NCBI GenBank assembly: GCA_038373865.1
Contig: JAXGGA010004709.1
Coordinates: 21,302 to 85,301 of the forward strand
Direction of reading: 5' to 3'
DNA: 64,000 nt
Origin: Uloborus plumipes
Lineage: Eukaryota > Arthropoda > Arachnida > Araneae > Uloboridae
Below the pieces are notes generated by a model. The model saw only the letters and a list, made by a program, of their open reading frames with translations. It had not been told where the DNA came from and made no database searches. The stretch's first letter is position 1. Every line of letters starts with the position of its first letter. Below are positions 10,661 through 22,668 of the stretch, piece after piece. The position numbers and the translations under genes were made by a program.

Positions 10661-11880
10661 CCTTCTTATTAATGTGTTTTTTATTTATTTGCATTATTAA
10701 ATCTATACAGCATAGTGGATCTTTAACTGCTATGGGAAGGTAAAGGGCAGTTATCTGCAAAAAATGCGTTTTTGAGACATTTGGAAAAATGCGTTTGCAA
10801 TTCTGACAAAACACACGACAACATTGGAGTTTGATGGTTTCTAAAAGGGCTTTTTTTAGCAGAAACTAACTAAGGAAAATTATAGAATAAAGCAAAAGTA
10901 TAATAGTCTACAAAATTGCAAAAAAAGAAAGAGAATGAAAATTTATAGATACTGCCTTTTACACACATACAGAAGTATGCTGTACAAGCTGTAAATTGTT
11001 TATCAATGTATTTAATGTTGTTTGCAGAGTTTTGTAGACAATTATATACTTAAAATTAGTTTAAAGGTTAAAGATTAAAAATCACACAAGTAAAACTACT
11101 GTTTGTTATCTGTTTGAAGCTAACTACTGAAATGCTATAACTTCTTGAGTAAGGAGCATGTAAAAAATTCATTGCTGGTGTTTTTTTTAAAAACTATTAT
11201 TATTATTTTTAATGCTTGGATGCTGCTAATTAAAAGAAAAGCTGTACTCATATAAAAGACAGTCCATTAGTGTAGTAATTATTTCACCATCTCCTTTTTC
11301 TTTCTTTTATAACGAAATAGCTGGTACTACATTTAAAGCTATTCATATTAAGCTGTATACCGCCTATTTCTTCTTTCAAATTTTTAATTTCAATTTCATT
11401 TGCTGCATTAGAATGAATCAACATATAAAGATATAATTAGATCAACTGAAATGTTTGACTGTTGTCATCAAGAAATCATATATTTATTTTATTTCATACT
11501 TTTTAGTGCGAATCAACCTGATACAAATAGTCTTTAAACTTAAAAAGTTTGTTTTATATTTTATTTTAAAGCTTTTTCATTTTTAAATTTTCTAACTTAA
11601 AATCTGTTTAATATTTTGTTATAGCATTTTATACAATATATTTTTTTTACTGAAAAAATAGTATTTAGTAAAAATCTTTAAAAAATCGCCAATTCTAATG
11701 AAAGTTCTGAGCATGCATTCTGTATCTGTATTTAAAAAAAAAATCCACCTTTTATAGCGATCACTCGTATAAACCTTCTTCTGTGGGACGGTGATGGTCG
11801 TTATATCGAGCGACGACTGTATTCGTTCATTTAATGTTTGTCAGGTTCATTCTTTCCCACTACCATGAAGTTATTTTAAT
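10661..11880. other. unassigned AT-rich sequence
   Basis: No supported gene. The stretch near 11750-11825 (TCGTATAAACC ... GGTCGTTATATCGAGCGACGACTG) resembles a decayed pogo-type MITE end. Confidence 0.35.
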
Positions 11881-11960
11881 TTCAGACGATAGGATCGAAC
11901 CCCGGACAGCGAGCTTACTGCGGCAAAGCAAGTACTCTGACCACAGCGCCGGTTGAGGCA
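11881..11960 (-). mobile_element. tRNA-derived SINE head, minus strand
   Basis: On the minus strand, an A-box-like CGCTGTGGTCAGAGTAC is followed by a B box GGTTCGATCC (its complement is at 11892-11901) with tRNA-like spacing. The expected body would extend to lower coordinates but its end is not visible. The acceptor ends do not pair as in a functional tRNA, so I call a SINE head rather than a tRNA gene. Confidence 0.5.
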
Positions 11961-12203
11961 CATCTTGGTTACGTTCATAAGACTTCAAGAGCTCTGCGCC
12001 GATGAAAGCGGAAGTGTCGTACATTACGTCACGCTGAATTTAAAGCGGCAACCGGAAGCAAGGTGCGAAAATTATGACAGATTATGTTCGTCGAGAAATA
12101 GTCTTTAATAAAAGGGGTCGCGACGTAAAAAATGTTGGGAATCACTGATCTAAAAGCACTATGCAAAGGAGGAAAGTATCGACGAAGCATAATAATGTTG
12201 CAG

Positions 12204-13162
12204 CAGTGTATGGTAGACCGGGTCACGTTTACGAGGATTTTTTTCAATGAATTTCCTAATTTTTACGTTTTAATTTAGGAAATTTTAGACGTTATGGTCT
12301 TATACATCAGTTAAATAAAGTTGAAGTTCGTGAATTCAGTTTTTGCCCTATTTGAGTATTTTCGCTTTAAAAAAGTAATATTTAGGTCAATGTCCGTTGC
12401 GAACCGGGGCATGTTTAAGCAGTCTCACTTATTGACCCCGTCTCTCTTAAAGAGCGGCATTTTTCATTATTTTGACATCTAACTTAGTTATATTAGTTCC
12501 TTGAACATAATGTCTTACCATTTATAAGTTAAGAACATTTATAATGGGCAAAATAGTCTATAAAATTAAAGTCAACTAGACATGAAGACATAACTTGTAA
12601 GCTACTAGAAGCAAATCTCTTACTCAATTAAACCTTAAAAGATGATTTACAAAACTAAATAGCCTGAAAAAACCAAAAAGGTTTGACAGAGTACGGTGCA
12701 AAAAAGCTTCAACGTCACGTTTACAGTAAGAGCTTTCGTAAAAGTACCCCGTTGTTAATGCGTAAATGTGCCCGTCGTCTTGTTTGGATTTATTTTTAAC
12801 GTGCAACGAAATTTAATAAAATCTTTGTTCACACACACACATACACATACGCGAATACTGCTTTCAAACAAGGACACAGCTCTGCTAATATTCATATATT
12901 TGTTTATTTTTATCTTAGCATTCTTTCATTCTTAGCATTTCATTTCACAATAAGCCTCAATAAGTTCAACACAAAATTTACTTAAGTTGGCAAAAGATAG
13001 ATTATCCTCCCCAGATGCGATACCAAAGCTCGAAGAAAGCTAAAAAAAACTTGTAAGAATACTTGTTAGGGACCAGTATCAATCTGTCACGACTGGTGAC
13101 ATACCAATTATAACACATTTTGAAAATAGGGCACTGTGTAAACGTGCTCCGGTCTACCATGC
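12204..13162. mobile_element. TIR element with GGTAGACCGG ends
   Basis: Inverted ends ATGGTAGACCGGGTCACGTT (left) and AACGTGCTCCGGTCTACCAT (right) enclose about 960 bp. No transposase is recognisable and the flanking duplication is unclear, so the superfamily is open. A short CA-rich tract lies near 12831-12850. Confidence 0.55.
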
Positions 13163-13609
13163 GTATAAATATTTATTAAAACATTGACATCTGCTGTGAG
13201 TATTATCTTTTTATAAGTCATTCATTGAATTGATTAATTTATTTTTACTCACTACACTTTCGTAATACCTGCTATACTTATATTAGCAGAAAACGATATA
13301 CTTTTTTGTTTCATCGTAATTTCTTGTTCAAGGCATATTTAAAGTAATTTTATTTAAAGCATGGTTTTTCCTTCTTTTAATCAGTAAAATTTGACTTATA
13401 AATGAAATAAGTAACTCAAGATTTTGCATTCCAATTTAAAAGTTCGGGACTTTAGTTATTCCTAATAGCGTCGTATGAATATCAGGGTCGTGTGAGGGTT
13501 TTCTTTAATATTCCATTCAGTTGTACGCACTGTGAACTATTTGTTCTGCTTTTACTATTTAAGCTTTCATACTACATGTTTTTGTAAGGATTGCAGAAAA
13601 TTGCATTAA

Positions 13610-13757
13610 TTTACTGTTAGTAAATTATTCATCAGTTTCTTGGTGCAGGTATACTTTAAAAATACATACTGAAATATATTTGTTCAACCGATTAATCGGT
13701 AAAGGGGCCAATTGTGGCCAACTAATCGGTACTGCCGATTAACCGGTTCATCCCTAG
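13610..13757. mobile_element. right-end fragment of the GATTAATCGGC hAT family
   Basis: Sequence matches the right portion of the 6636-7362 element, ending in CCGATTAACCGGTTCATCCCTAG. The left half is missing. Confidence 0.7.
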
Positions 13758-14650
13758 TAGTAATACTGTTTGTTACGAGATAACTCCACTAATATCCATT
13801 AATGTTTCAATTTTTCAATTTTAATAAGAGATATAGTCATAAAAGTGGGGTCTATAAAAGTAAAGTGTCCTTGCGCTCGCTGCAAATTGAAGTGACTTAC
13901 AGAACCACCTGGCGGCCAAACTCGGAGTAAGCGTAACTATCTCAGAAATGGTACAAAATACAGGGAAAAGTCAAATACAAAGTTATACAGCATCATCAAG
14001 TTAACAAAGAAAAGGTAACTTCCGCACAGTGTTGTTAAAATTATCAGACCTAAAATGCAAATTTGTTTGATTGCGTTGAAAAAAACCTGCACTTGCCGGA
14101 AAGGAATCTCATCTATCTGTAATGCTAAGTATGATGAATTTCAGCCCAAATATACATCTGGACATGGGAGCGTACTTCCACTGCACATTGTACAGCATGG
14201 CTATTAAAACGCTGTCATAAGCATACGTATATTTTCAAAACTCCTGCAATGTTGGTGAAGGTGTTGCACGCACATGCTGTGTGATGTAGTCTTATCAAAA
14301 AACGTTCAAGTATTAGGCCTCACAGTGCAACCACCATACCTGACGACTTGCAGGGGGAATGCATTTCACTCATACTATTTTTCGCACAACTGTGCCGAAA
14401 GTAGTTACTTTCTTAATTTGACAACAATGAATGATTTTGCAGTTGATTTTTCGTTTTACCACGTACCGTTTTTGAGATAAGAACGTTAACTCCAAGTTTT
14501 ACTATCAAGTGGCATTGTAAGTGTCTTCATTGTGCAGTGAATGGCAATTTTACAACATCTAGACGAGACAACTTTTATGACGACAGCTCTATTTGTTCAG
14601 AAATTTTTGGTATGGCAGCGTACTGGGCATTATGTATATATGTATATCTA
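13758..14650. other. unassigned sequence
   Basis: No gene or repeat boundary seen. Peptides of 60-70 codons occur in overlapping frames but show no domain. Confidence 0.4.
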
Positions 14651-16720
14651 CAAGATGCATTCAAGTTCTTCTAAGGCCTCCGATTTTTTTTTCTCCAGAC
14701 TGGAAAGACATAGTCTGTGGAGTTAGCGACAAAAACAGCCGAAATATTTCACTTCCGGATACCAGTGTGAAATTTGGTACAGAGCTTATGTAGGGGAGAG
14801 TGGTAATGAATGGGCCATGGTGATGAATGTGCCACTAACAAAATATGAAAAAGTATTCGCATGAATTTTTTTTTGATGCCATCAATAGATGTAGCTATTT
14901 GTTCTACTAAACTCATCCAATTTTCATTCGTTTGCGCTGAACCATTTTCAAACTAGAGTGGCATGGTCAAGAATCTGACTGAAAAGTAAGTTTTTCCCTT
15001 TTTAGTAAAACATTTCCTAGCTAAAATGTACCAAGTATTTCACTGCATACATATGTATAAGTTAGTCTTTCCATATCTATAAACTAATTTTAAGATGTAT
15101 TTTGATGTTATTTAAATTCAATGTACTCAAAAAACCTAAATGTATTCCAAAAGTATAGGTGGGGCTGAATGGGCCACTATGTCATGGTAATGAATGGGCC
15201 ACCTAAATATTGTTTTTCTTCCTTTTCTTTGGATTTTCGCATTAATATGAAACACAACTGACTGCCATAGATAAAGATTACTGTAGTCAAAATAGGTTTG
15301 TAGTAATTTCTAAATATAATTTGCAGATCTATATTATATTCCTATAGTACAATAGACCTCTGGTCGCATTCCGTGGCTTGAAAACTCTCCTTCATATTAT
15401 ATTCCTCACAGTACAATTTCATTTTCTTTCTTGGTAACTTAAGTTAGATATTTCTTATTCCCGATGTCTAGTAAATTAAAAAAAATGAATGAATTTTGAA
15501 TTTTGACAAGTTTGAAAACGAAGATGAAGTTTTTGAAAGTGATTTTTAATATTATTTTTGAAATATATATATTTTGTTAAATCATAGTGTGTATTAGGGT
15601 GGAGCGAAAAAAATGAATTTTTGATTTTCGTAAACGGGTATCTTTCATTTACTGTGAATGAGGATAAGTAACAATTCTGTAAAATATTTCACTTTTGCGA
15701 CGTCATCTTTAGTCTGCGCATTTGGCCTAAAATTTTGAAATTTTTGATTTTTTTTAGATTTTTCAAATTTTTTTTTAAATATTGCAAATGATAAAACTAG
15801 TGACGGGTGGTTATTAAATGGAATAAAAAGGTTTGAAATATACAAGGAATTTTTTAAAACCATTTTAGATTAAGATTTCAGTCTGCGCATCAGGCCCAAA
15901 GTTTATCAAATTTTCAGAAATTTCCGATATTTTCAACATTTTTTAACTCAGTATTTCCTCTCAATATTCACTTGAAGTGTCTTCAAACCTGTTTTTATTC
16001 ATTTTGTTATTACTTTGAACCCTGCAACTCTTCGCTAGCTCATGTGGAACTACCCAGGACTCACCACGAGGAGGTGACCGTACTTCTAGTCCTACACGTG
16101 AACTCTTCCTACCAACCAATGGAGCACGTATTTACATTTCTTAGATACGTCTTTCACAGTTAAACTGCCCCTTTGTGTCGTAAATTGATCCAATATTTCT
16201 GGCAAATATCCTCGTTTTTACTAAACTTTTTCTTTTCCTGTGATTACATACTAATTTTGAAAAGCTTGTGACCTATTTGACAGCTCTTTCAACTAATTAG
16301 GTCTTGAATGGCAGTTTAAAAAAAGAGCGCATTTAGAAACCATATTTAAATTGTCAGTTTCCATAATCTTTGTAAATATTGTGTTGTTAAATTACCTGTA
16401 AAAGGTGGCTTTGTAATTTCCACATCATGACAAGAAATCATATCGATGTATACTGACTTTTGATTTATGTACGTGATGTATGAAAATAGATTTTTATCTA
16501 TTTTTGGGATCTGAAGCGTCCTCACTTGTTTGCCTGTTTGTTTTATAGATTGAGCGTTGATAATACGATTTAAAACAAGTTTCTTTATATGCTCTCTCTT
16601 ATAAACTAACTAGATAATTTCCCGGCGTTGCCCGTTTAATACAACATAGCTCTAAAAAATATTTGAATGAATTATATCCACATGGGAATATAAAAACTTA
16701 TTTCATGCTAAAATGAAATA

Positions 16721-17983
16721 CAGGGTGCGGCAAAAAAACTCGGACAAAGTTTGTCACGTCCTGACACCAACACGTTTTACAGTATACAGCTTATTCTTTT
16801 TTTAATATTCTATATGTTTTCCTGCGTTGAGGAGTGCAGTGTCGATTTTGTACTCATCATTGTTGTTTGGTTTGCAGAATGACAAAAAGATGCGTTGCTA
16901 TTTTTTTACTGTTTCGAGCAGGTTAACGTCAATTAGTTTGCTCAAAACTCCTCGACAAGCTGTTTTCGATGCAATTAGCAGGTACAAATAGCTTGGTCAT
17001 GACTTACGCCGTCCAGGAAGCGGAAAAAACGGACCTTGAACACATTTTCCAACCGTAGGCTCATCAAAAAGCGAGTTTGGCAAAATTCGAGGGTCCCCAT
17101 TCAAAAAATCGCTTGTAAGATCGAATCAGCGACCGATCAGCTCGGTCGCTTGCCGTACAAGCCGTACAAGCTCCAAAATGTGCAACTTCTCCCTGAAGAG
17201 AACAAGAGGGTGAGACTTCAAACATGTCGCCAGCTCAAACGGCGGGCCGCAGGTGAGCGGCGAAAAAGCATCCCTTTCACAGATGAGAAGCTGTTCACTG
17301 TCGAACAGGCGCATAACTGCCAAAACGACAGAATCTGGTTTACTGAAGCTCCTGGCACATCAGCCATCGTCGAACACTACCAAAATCTACAATCGGTGGT
17401 GGTCTGGGGAGGAATTTGCGGTAGCGGCAAGACTCCTCTTGTTTTTGTGGATTAAGGGGTTAAAATCAACCAAGAAGTGTATCGCCGCAACATTCTTCAG
17501 GCCGTCGTACTTCTGTGAGCCCAACAGTACTTTGGTGATGAGGATTGGATGTTCCAGAAGGACTCAGCGGCGTCTCACAGGACGAAAACGACTCAGAACT
17601 TGTGTCGGATCCATTTTTCAGACTTCATCTCCTCTACGAAATGGCCCCCTACTCGCCGGATCTGAATCCCATGGATTACAATGTGTGGTCCATTTTGGAG
17701 GCCAGGGCCTGTGCTAAGCCCCACAAAAGCTTTGAATCGCTGAAGCAGTCGCTTTTTTGAGAATGAGACCGATTGTCGCTGGAGGAGCTGCGGCCCATCG
17801 CTGAAAATTTCAAGTTACGTTTGGATCTGTGTATCACCGCTGGATAAAGCCACTTCGAAACCGGCCAAGTATATTATTGTAAGAAGTCTATGGTAACATT
17901 ATTAATTGTTGTTTTGCTAAATTTCTTTTATTTAATGAAATTACCACAATAAATCTTTGTCCGGGTTTTTCTGCCGCACCCTG
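16721..17983 (+). mobile_element. Tc1/mariner-superfamily element, DD37D type
   Basis: TIRs CAGGGTGCGGCAAAAAAAC and its inverse (ending CCGCACCCTG) are flanked by TA (16719-16720, 17984-17985). The paralogous Helitron in unit 2 has a single uninterrupted TA at 22551-22552, so this is a clean insertion with an empty-site control. Length 1263 bp is normal for the superfamily. Confidence 0.92.
16879..17850 (+). pseudogene. DD37D transposase pseudogene (maT-like)
   Basis: Transposase remnant spread over three frames. It starts near 16879 (MTKRCVAIF), has a stop after 15 codons, reads on in frame at 17036-17455 with the first catalytic region FTDEKLFTVE and VVWGGICGSGKTPLVFVD, then shifts frame. 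The next frame has DWMFQKDSAASHR and PPYSPDLNPMDYNVWSILE. The second and third acidic residues are separated by 37 residues, the DD37D signature linked to maT-type elements. It cannot make an enzyme. The family assignment rests on spacing and motifs; a database alignment was not possible. Confidence 0.8.
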
Positions 17984-19534
17984 TAGTTGAGCCTTAAATT
18001 GATAATTCATTGTTAATCGTAATCGAAAATACTCCTATTTAAATGTGTTACATTTTATCAATTTGTATGCTTAAAGTCTTATCTCTATTACTCTATCTAT
18101 TCAAAATTGAAAGAAAATAGCCATTTTGAGACAAAAGATTTGAATTTTGAGCTTTTTGGATTTTTTTTTAATTTCAAAACCCCCGCCTATGTGAATTCTA
18201 ATGCATCAAGAACCTCTGTGACAAGCTTGTTGAAAATCCGATGAAAACTGTGGATTTGTATAAGGAACAAACATACATACATCCATTTATATACATTTAG
18301 GTATCGATAACAGCTTATTTCTTGGGTGCAAAGTATACATTGTTTTGAATAGATGTGAATACAATTTTCTGCTTTTTCCCGGAGAGATAATCTTTATAAT
18401 CTCACACAAATTCATAGCTAAATTAGTAACGTCTGCACTTCATCCTAAAAGAGCAAGGACACTTTTACCGCGAAAGTTATGAACTCTTTTAAAAATTATA
18501 GTCTAAAGATTATGTTTGCTGTAGTCAACATCTGGCTTGGGAAAGCTTTCTTGGACTTCTGTTTCATATTTTTTTTGGATATTTTTCCAGTCAAAACTAC
18601 CTTGCTCATCTCATGAAGTTACTGTTGCTCAGTACTTGAATCATTTTTATTGTCAAAATCAATCTGATCAATGACAAATTCTATAGGTTCATATTGAACT
18701 GATATGATAGTATAACATGTTGTTTAGCTTCGTCCAACAGACCCAAAAATCACTTTGGTCTACTGGTAGGTCCATCTAGCTTTTGCAAAAAATGCAGCAA
18801 ATTAAGTTCATTCAAATGTAATTGGCAAATGTCCCATTACAGAGGTCTACCAAGTTTTTCTTCCAGTTTCCGTATTACAGCTTTGTATTTTCCCGTCTTT
18901 GTAGTGCATCCATCAAAACCAATGCAAACAATATCCTACTCAAAGAAACAATTTATTGTTCCTGACTTGTCTAAGAAATGTAAATGTGTGCTCTCATTGG
19001 TTGGAAGCGAGGAGAGCGCGGGTGGCACACAAAGTGCGGCCACTTCCTCGTGGTGAGTCCTGGGTAATTTCAATGAGCAAGCAAAGAGTTGAGTAGTTCA
19101 AAGAAACAACAAAATGATTAATAAAATGTTTTGAAGGCGCTTTAAGTAAATATTGAGAGGAAATATTGAATATAAAATTTCTGCTCAATATTGAAAATAT
19201 CGGAAATTTATGAATATTTGATGAACTTTGGGCCTAATGCGCAGACGGAAATCATAATCTAAAATGGTTTTAAAAAATGTCGTGCATATTTCAAACCTTT
19301 TTCTTCCATTTAATAACTACTCGTCACTAATTTTATCATTTGCAATATTTTTTTAAAAAATTTGAAAAATCTAAAAAAAATCAAAAATTTCAAAACTTTA
19401 GGCCAAATGCGCAGACTAAAAATGAGGTCGCAAAAGTGAAATATTTTACAGAATTGTTACTTATCCTCATTCACAGTAAATGAAAGGTACCCGTTTACGA
19501 AAATCAAAAATTCATTTTTTTCGCTCCACCCTAA

Positions 19535-19990
19535 TGTTCAGTCATTCAATCACCTTCATTCTATCAGTCACATTAAATCACTCACTCACGTTCCTTCTAT
19601 CAGTCACATTCATTTCATCAATCACGTTCAAGTCAATCACGTTCATTCCATCAATCACTTTCAGTCATGCAATCACGTTCATTCCATCAATCACTTTCAG
19701 TCATGCAATCACGTTCATTCCATCAGTGACGTTCATCACGCAATCATGCTCATTTCATCAGTCACGTTCAATCATGTTCATTCCATTAGTCACGTTCATT
19801 CACGTATTCACGTTCATTGCATCAATCACGTTCATTTCATACGTCATGTTCAATCACGCAATCACTTTCATGAAATCAACCGTCAAATCATTATTCACCT
19901 TCATTGTATAAATCACGCTCATTCTATCAGTCACGTTTAATCACGCAATCACGTGCATTTTATCATGCCCATGCAATCACGCAATCACGA
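19535..19990 (+). repeat. CACGTTCATTCCATCA minisatellite
   Basis: About 25 imperfect copies of a 16-18-bp unit (TCACGTTCATTCCATCAG, with CAATCACGTTCA variants) fill this stretch immediately inside the unit 1 terminus. It forms one end of the spacer between the two inverted units. Confidence 0.85.
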
Positions 19991-21006
19991 TAAGTTAGCC
20001 AATCCCCGAGAGTGATTGATTTACTTGTAATTTATTCTTATTAAGGGTTTTCAGCGGTTAATAATGCCGCTGATGTAAAGAATTGAAATAACTTTACACC
20101 ATAGTCAGCAAACTTTCTCAATTCGCATACGGATCCTCAAGCGATCTCTCCATGACGTCATAAAATCCTTCAAAATCTTGATTTTTCAAAACGTCATAAC
20201 CGGTCAGTTTTTGTCGCAGAAGAGTGATTTTTTTTAGTTTTAAACTTTATAGTGTCAAGAATGTTTTACTAAATATGATTGATACGACTGGGGAGTTGTA
20301 TAAAAATTTTAATTTTATAACTCTTTTAAATGTTTTTTGAAAAAAATTTCATAGACCAAATTCCTTCCGTAATTTTTCCCTAAATGAACTATAATGCTTA
20401 TTTCTAACGGTTTAGGTTTTAGCTATTGGGCCAGTATTGGAGTGGACACCCTGTATAGAAGACTGAATTGCCCGTATGTGAAACACTAAAAACCGGACGG
20501 GCAGTTACCGAACTGAAAGCGAACTACCTTATAACGACGCGGGATATACAGATGGGGGACAAAATAATACGAACATCGAACACTTATGACAAAGTATGAA
20601 GCATTCACATCTATAGTGCAGCCGTGCCACCTGCAACAGAAGTGGCCACCTAGTGTGCGTATAGCTGTTCTATAGGTTGAAAATCGCTGCTATAAGCAAA
20701 AATATATCTGTTTCTTAAAAAACGTTTGATTCATTCATGTTAAGAAAGCATTTTTATATTTGCATCTTATTAACATTGCTACAAATAGCAATAGTAGTTT
20801 ATTTCGAAGTTTTTACTAATTGAAAAAAACAAAGAAAAAAACGTGCAATAAAGCAGACCTAAAATGAATACTTTTGGAGACATTGAAATGTAAATGTCAA
20901 CTGTTTTTTACAGGCTGAATGTAACTGCAGCATTTAATTTTTGGTAGTTCACACCATTTATACAAATCATAAATTAAACACATGAAATACTTTACGAAAT
21001 ACACAG
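19991..21006. other. spacer of the composite element
   Basis: AT-rich sequence with no gene recognised. GACACCCTGTATAG near 20448-20461 resembles a DNA-transposon terminus without a partner. Confidence 0.4.
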
Positions 21007-21594
21007 TAGGGTGGAGTGAAAAAAATGAATTTTTGATTTTCGTAAACGGGTACCTTTCATTTACTGTGAATGAGGATAAGTAACAATTCTGTAAAATATT
21101 TCACTTTTGCGACGTCATCTTTAGTTTGCGCATTTGGCCTAAAGTTTTGAAATTTTTGATTTTTTTAATATTTTTCAAATTTTTTAAAAAAATATTACAA
21201 ATGATAAAACTAGTGACGAGTGGATATTAAATGGAAGAAAAAGGTTTGAAATATACAAGGAATTTTTTCAAACCATTTTAAATTATGATTTCAGACTGCG
21301 CATTAGACCCAAAGTTCATCAAATTTCCCAAAATTTCTGATATTTTCAACATTTTTTAACTCAGTTTTTCCTCTCAATATTCACTTGAAGTGTTTTCAAA
21401 CCTGTTTTTGTTCATTTTGTTATTACTTTGCACTCTGCAACTCTTCGCTAGCTCACGTGGAACTACCCAGGACTCACCACGAGGAGGTGTCCTCACTTTG
21501 GGTGCTATGCGCGCTCCCCTTGCTTCCAACCAATGAGAGCACACATCAACATTTTCAGCCAAGTCAGGAACAATAAAATGTTTCTTTGAATAGG

Positions 21595-21779
21595 ATATTG
21601 TTTGCATTGTTTTTGATGGACGCTCTACAAAGACAGGAAAATACAAAGGTGTAATACGGAAGCTGGAATTAAAACTTGATAGACCTCTGCAACGGGATAT
21701 TTGCCAATTACATTTGAATGAACTTAATTTGCGACATTTTTTGCAAAAGCTAGATGGACCTACCAGTGGACCAAAGTGA
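21595..21779 (+). pseudogene. transposon ORF fragment in unit 2
   Basis: One frame is open for about 60 codons: IVCIVFDGRSTKTGKYKGV, then a conserved-looking block ICQLHLNELNLRHFLQKLD and PTSGP, ending in a stop. The same peptide can be read in unit 1 on the minus strand (about 18760-18940) with lesions. Comparable text occurs, as far as I recall, in uncharacterised repeat-encoded arthropod proteins. Its function and the superfamily are unknown. Confidence 0.5.
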
Positions 21780-22228
21780 TTTTTTGGGCGTGTTGGACGA
21801 AACTAAGCAACATTTATACTTTCAAATCAGTTCAATTTGAACTGAACTTACAGAATTTGTCATTGATCAGATCTATTTTGACAATAAAAATGATTTAAGT
21901 AATGAGCAACAGTAACTTCATGAGATGAGCAAGATAGTTTTGACTGGGAAAATATCCAAAAAATTATGAAACAAAGCTTTCCCAAGCCAGATGGTTGACT
22001 ACAGCAAACATAATTTTTAGACTATAATTTTTAAAAGAGTTAATAACTTTCGCGGTAAAAGTGTCCTAGCTCTTTTAGGATGAAGTGCATACGTTACTAA
22101 TTTAGCTATAAATTTGTGCGAGATTATAAAGAGTTATACTTATCTCTCCGGGAAAAAGCAGAAAATTGTATTTACATCCATTCAAAACAATGTATACTTT
22201 GCACCCTAGAAATATGCTGTTATCGATA

Positions 22229-22668
22229 TCTATACACATAAAAATGGATGTATGTATGTTTGTTCCTTATACAAATCCACAGTTTTCGTCGGATTTTCAA
22301 CAAAATTGGCACAGAGGTTCCTTGATGCACTAAAATTCACATAGTCGGGGTTTTGAAATTTAAAAAAATCCAAAAAGCACAAAATTCAAACTTTTTGTCT
22401 CAAAATAGCCATTTTCTTTCACCTTTGAATCGATAGAGTAATAGAGATAAGCCTTTAAGCATACAAATTGATAAAATGTAACACGTTTAAATAGGAGTAT
22501 TTTCCAACAAAGATTACGGTTAACAATAAATTATCAATTTAAAGCTCACCTATTTTATTTTAGCATGAAATAAGTTTTTATATTCTCATGTAGATAGAAT
22601 TCATTCAAATATATTTTTAGAGCTATGTTGTATTAATAAGCACCCGGGCAACGCCGGTAATAATCTAG
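22229..22668 (+). mobile_element. Helitron, 440 bp, complete non-autonomous copy
   Basis: 5' end TCTATACACATAAAAATGG, 3' hairpin CCGGGCAACGCCGG, then CTAG (22665-22668), inserted between A (22228) and T (22669). These are the standard Helitron end rules. It is the same insertion as in unit 1, so it predates the duplication of the units. Confidence 0.9.

Larger units (their letters stand above)
16610..18301 (-). mobile_element. Helitron, minus strand, containing a Tc1/mariner element
   Basis: Minus-strand 3' end: GGGCAACGCCGGG hairpin region followed by CTAG (16610-16613) and T. The 5' end lies near 18301 by alignment with the intact copy at 22229-22668. About 440 bp belongs to the Helitron; the remainder is the insert at 16721-17983. 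No Rep/helicase, so non-autonomous. Confidence 0.75.
15597..19532 (+). mobile_element. long-TIR element, unit 1 (with Helitron inside)
   Basis: TIRs of about 560 bp: 15597-16160 matches the inverse of 18970-19532, including GTCTGCGCATTTGGCC and ACTCACCACGAGGAGG motifs. The middle carries decayed coding sequence (minus strand, about 18760-18940) equivalent to that in unit 2. A Helitron at 16610-18301 interrupts it. The superfamily is not recognised. Confidence 0.65.

Noticed and set aside
15972..16163. 63-codon frame with ELPRTHHEEV
   Set aside because: It recurs at 21385 and inversely at 19000 and 23200 because it lies in the long TIRs. It overlaps competing frames of similar length and shows no domain.
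19480..19940. 143-codon frame rich in SITF and HSITFIPS
   Set aside because: Translation of the CACGTTCATTCCATCA minisatellite; low complexity and no domain.
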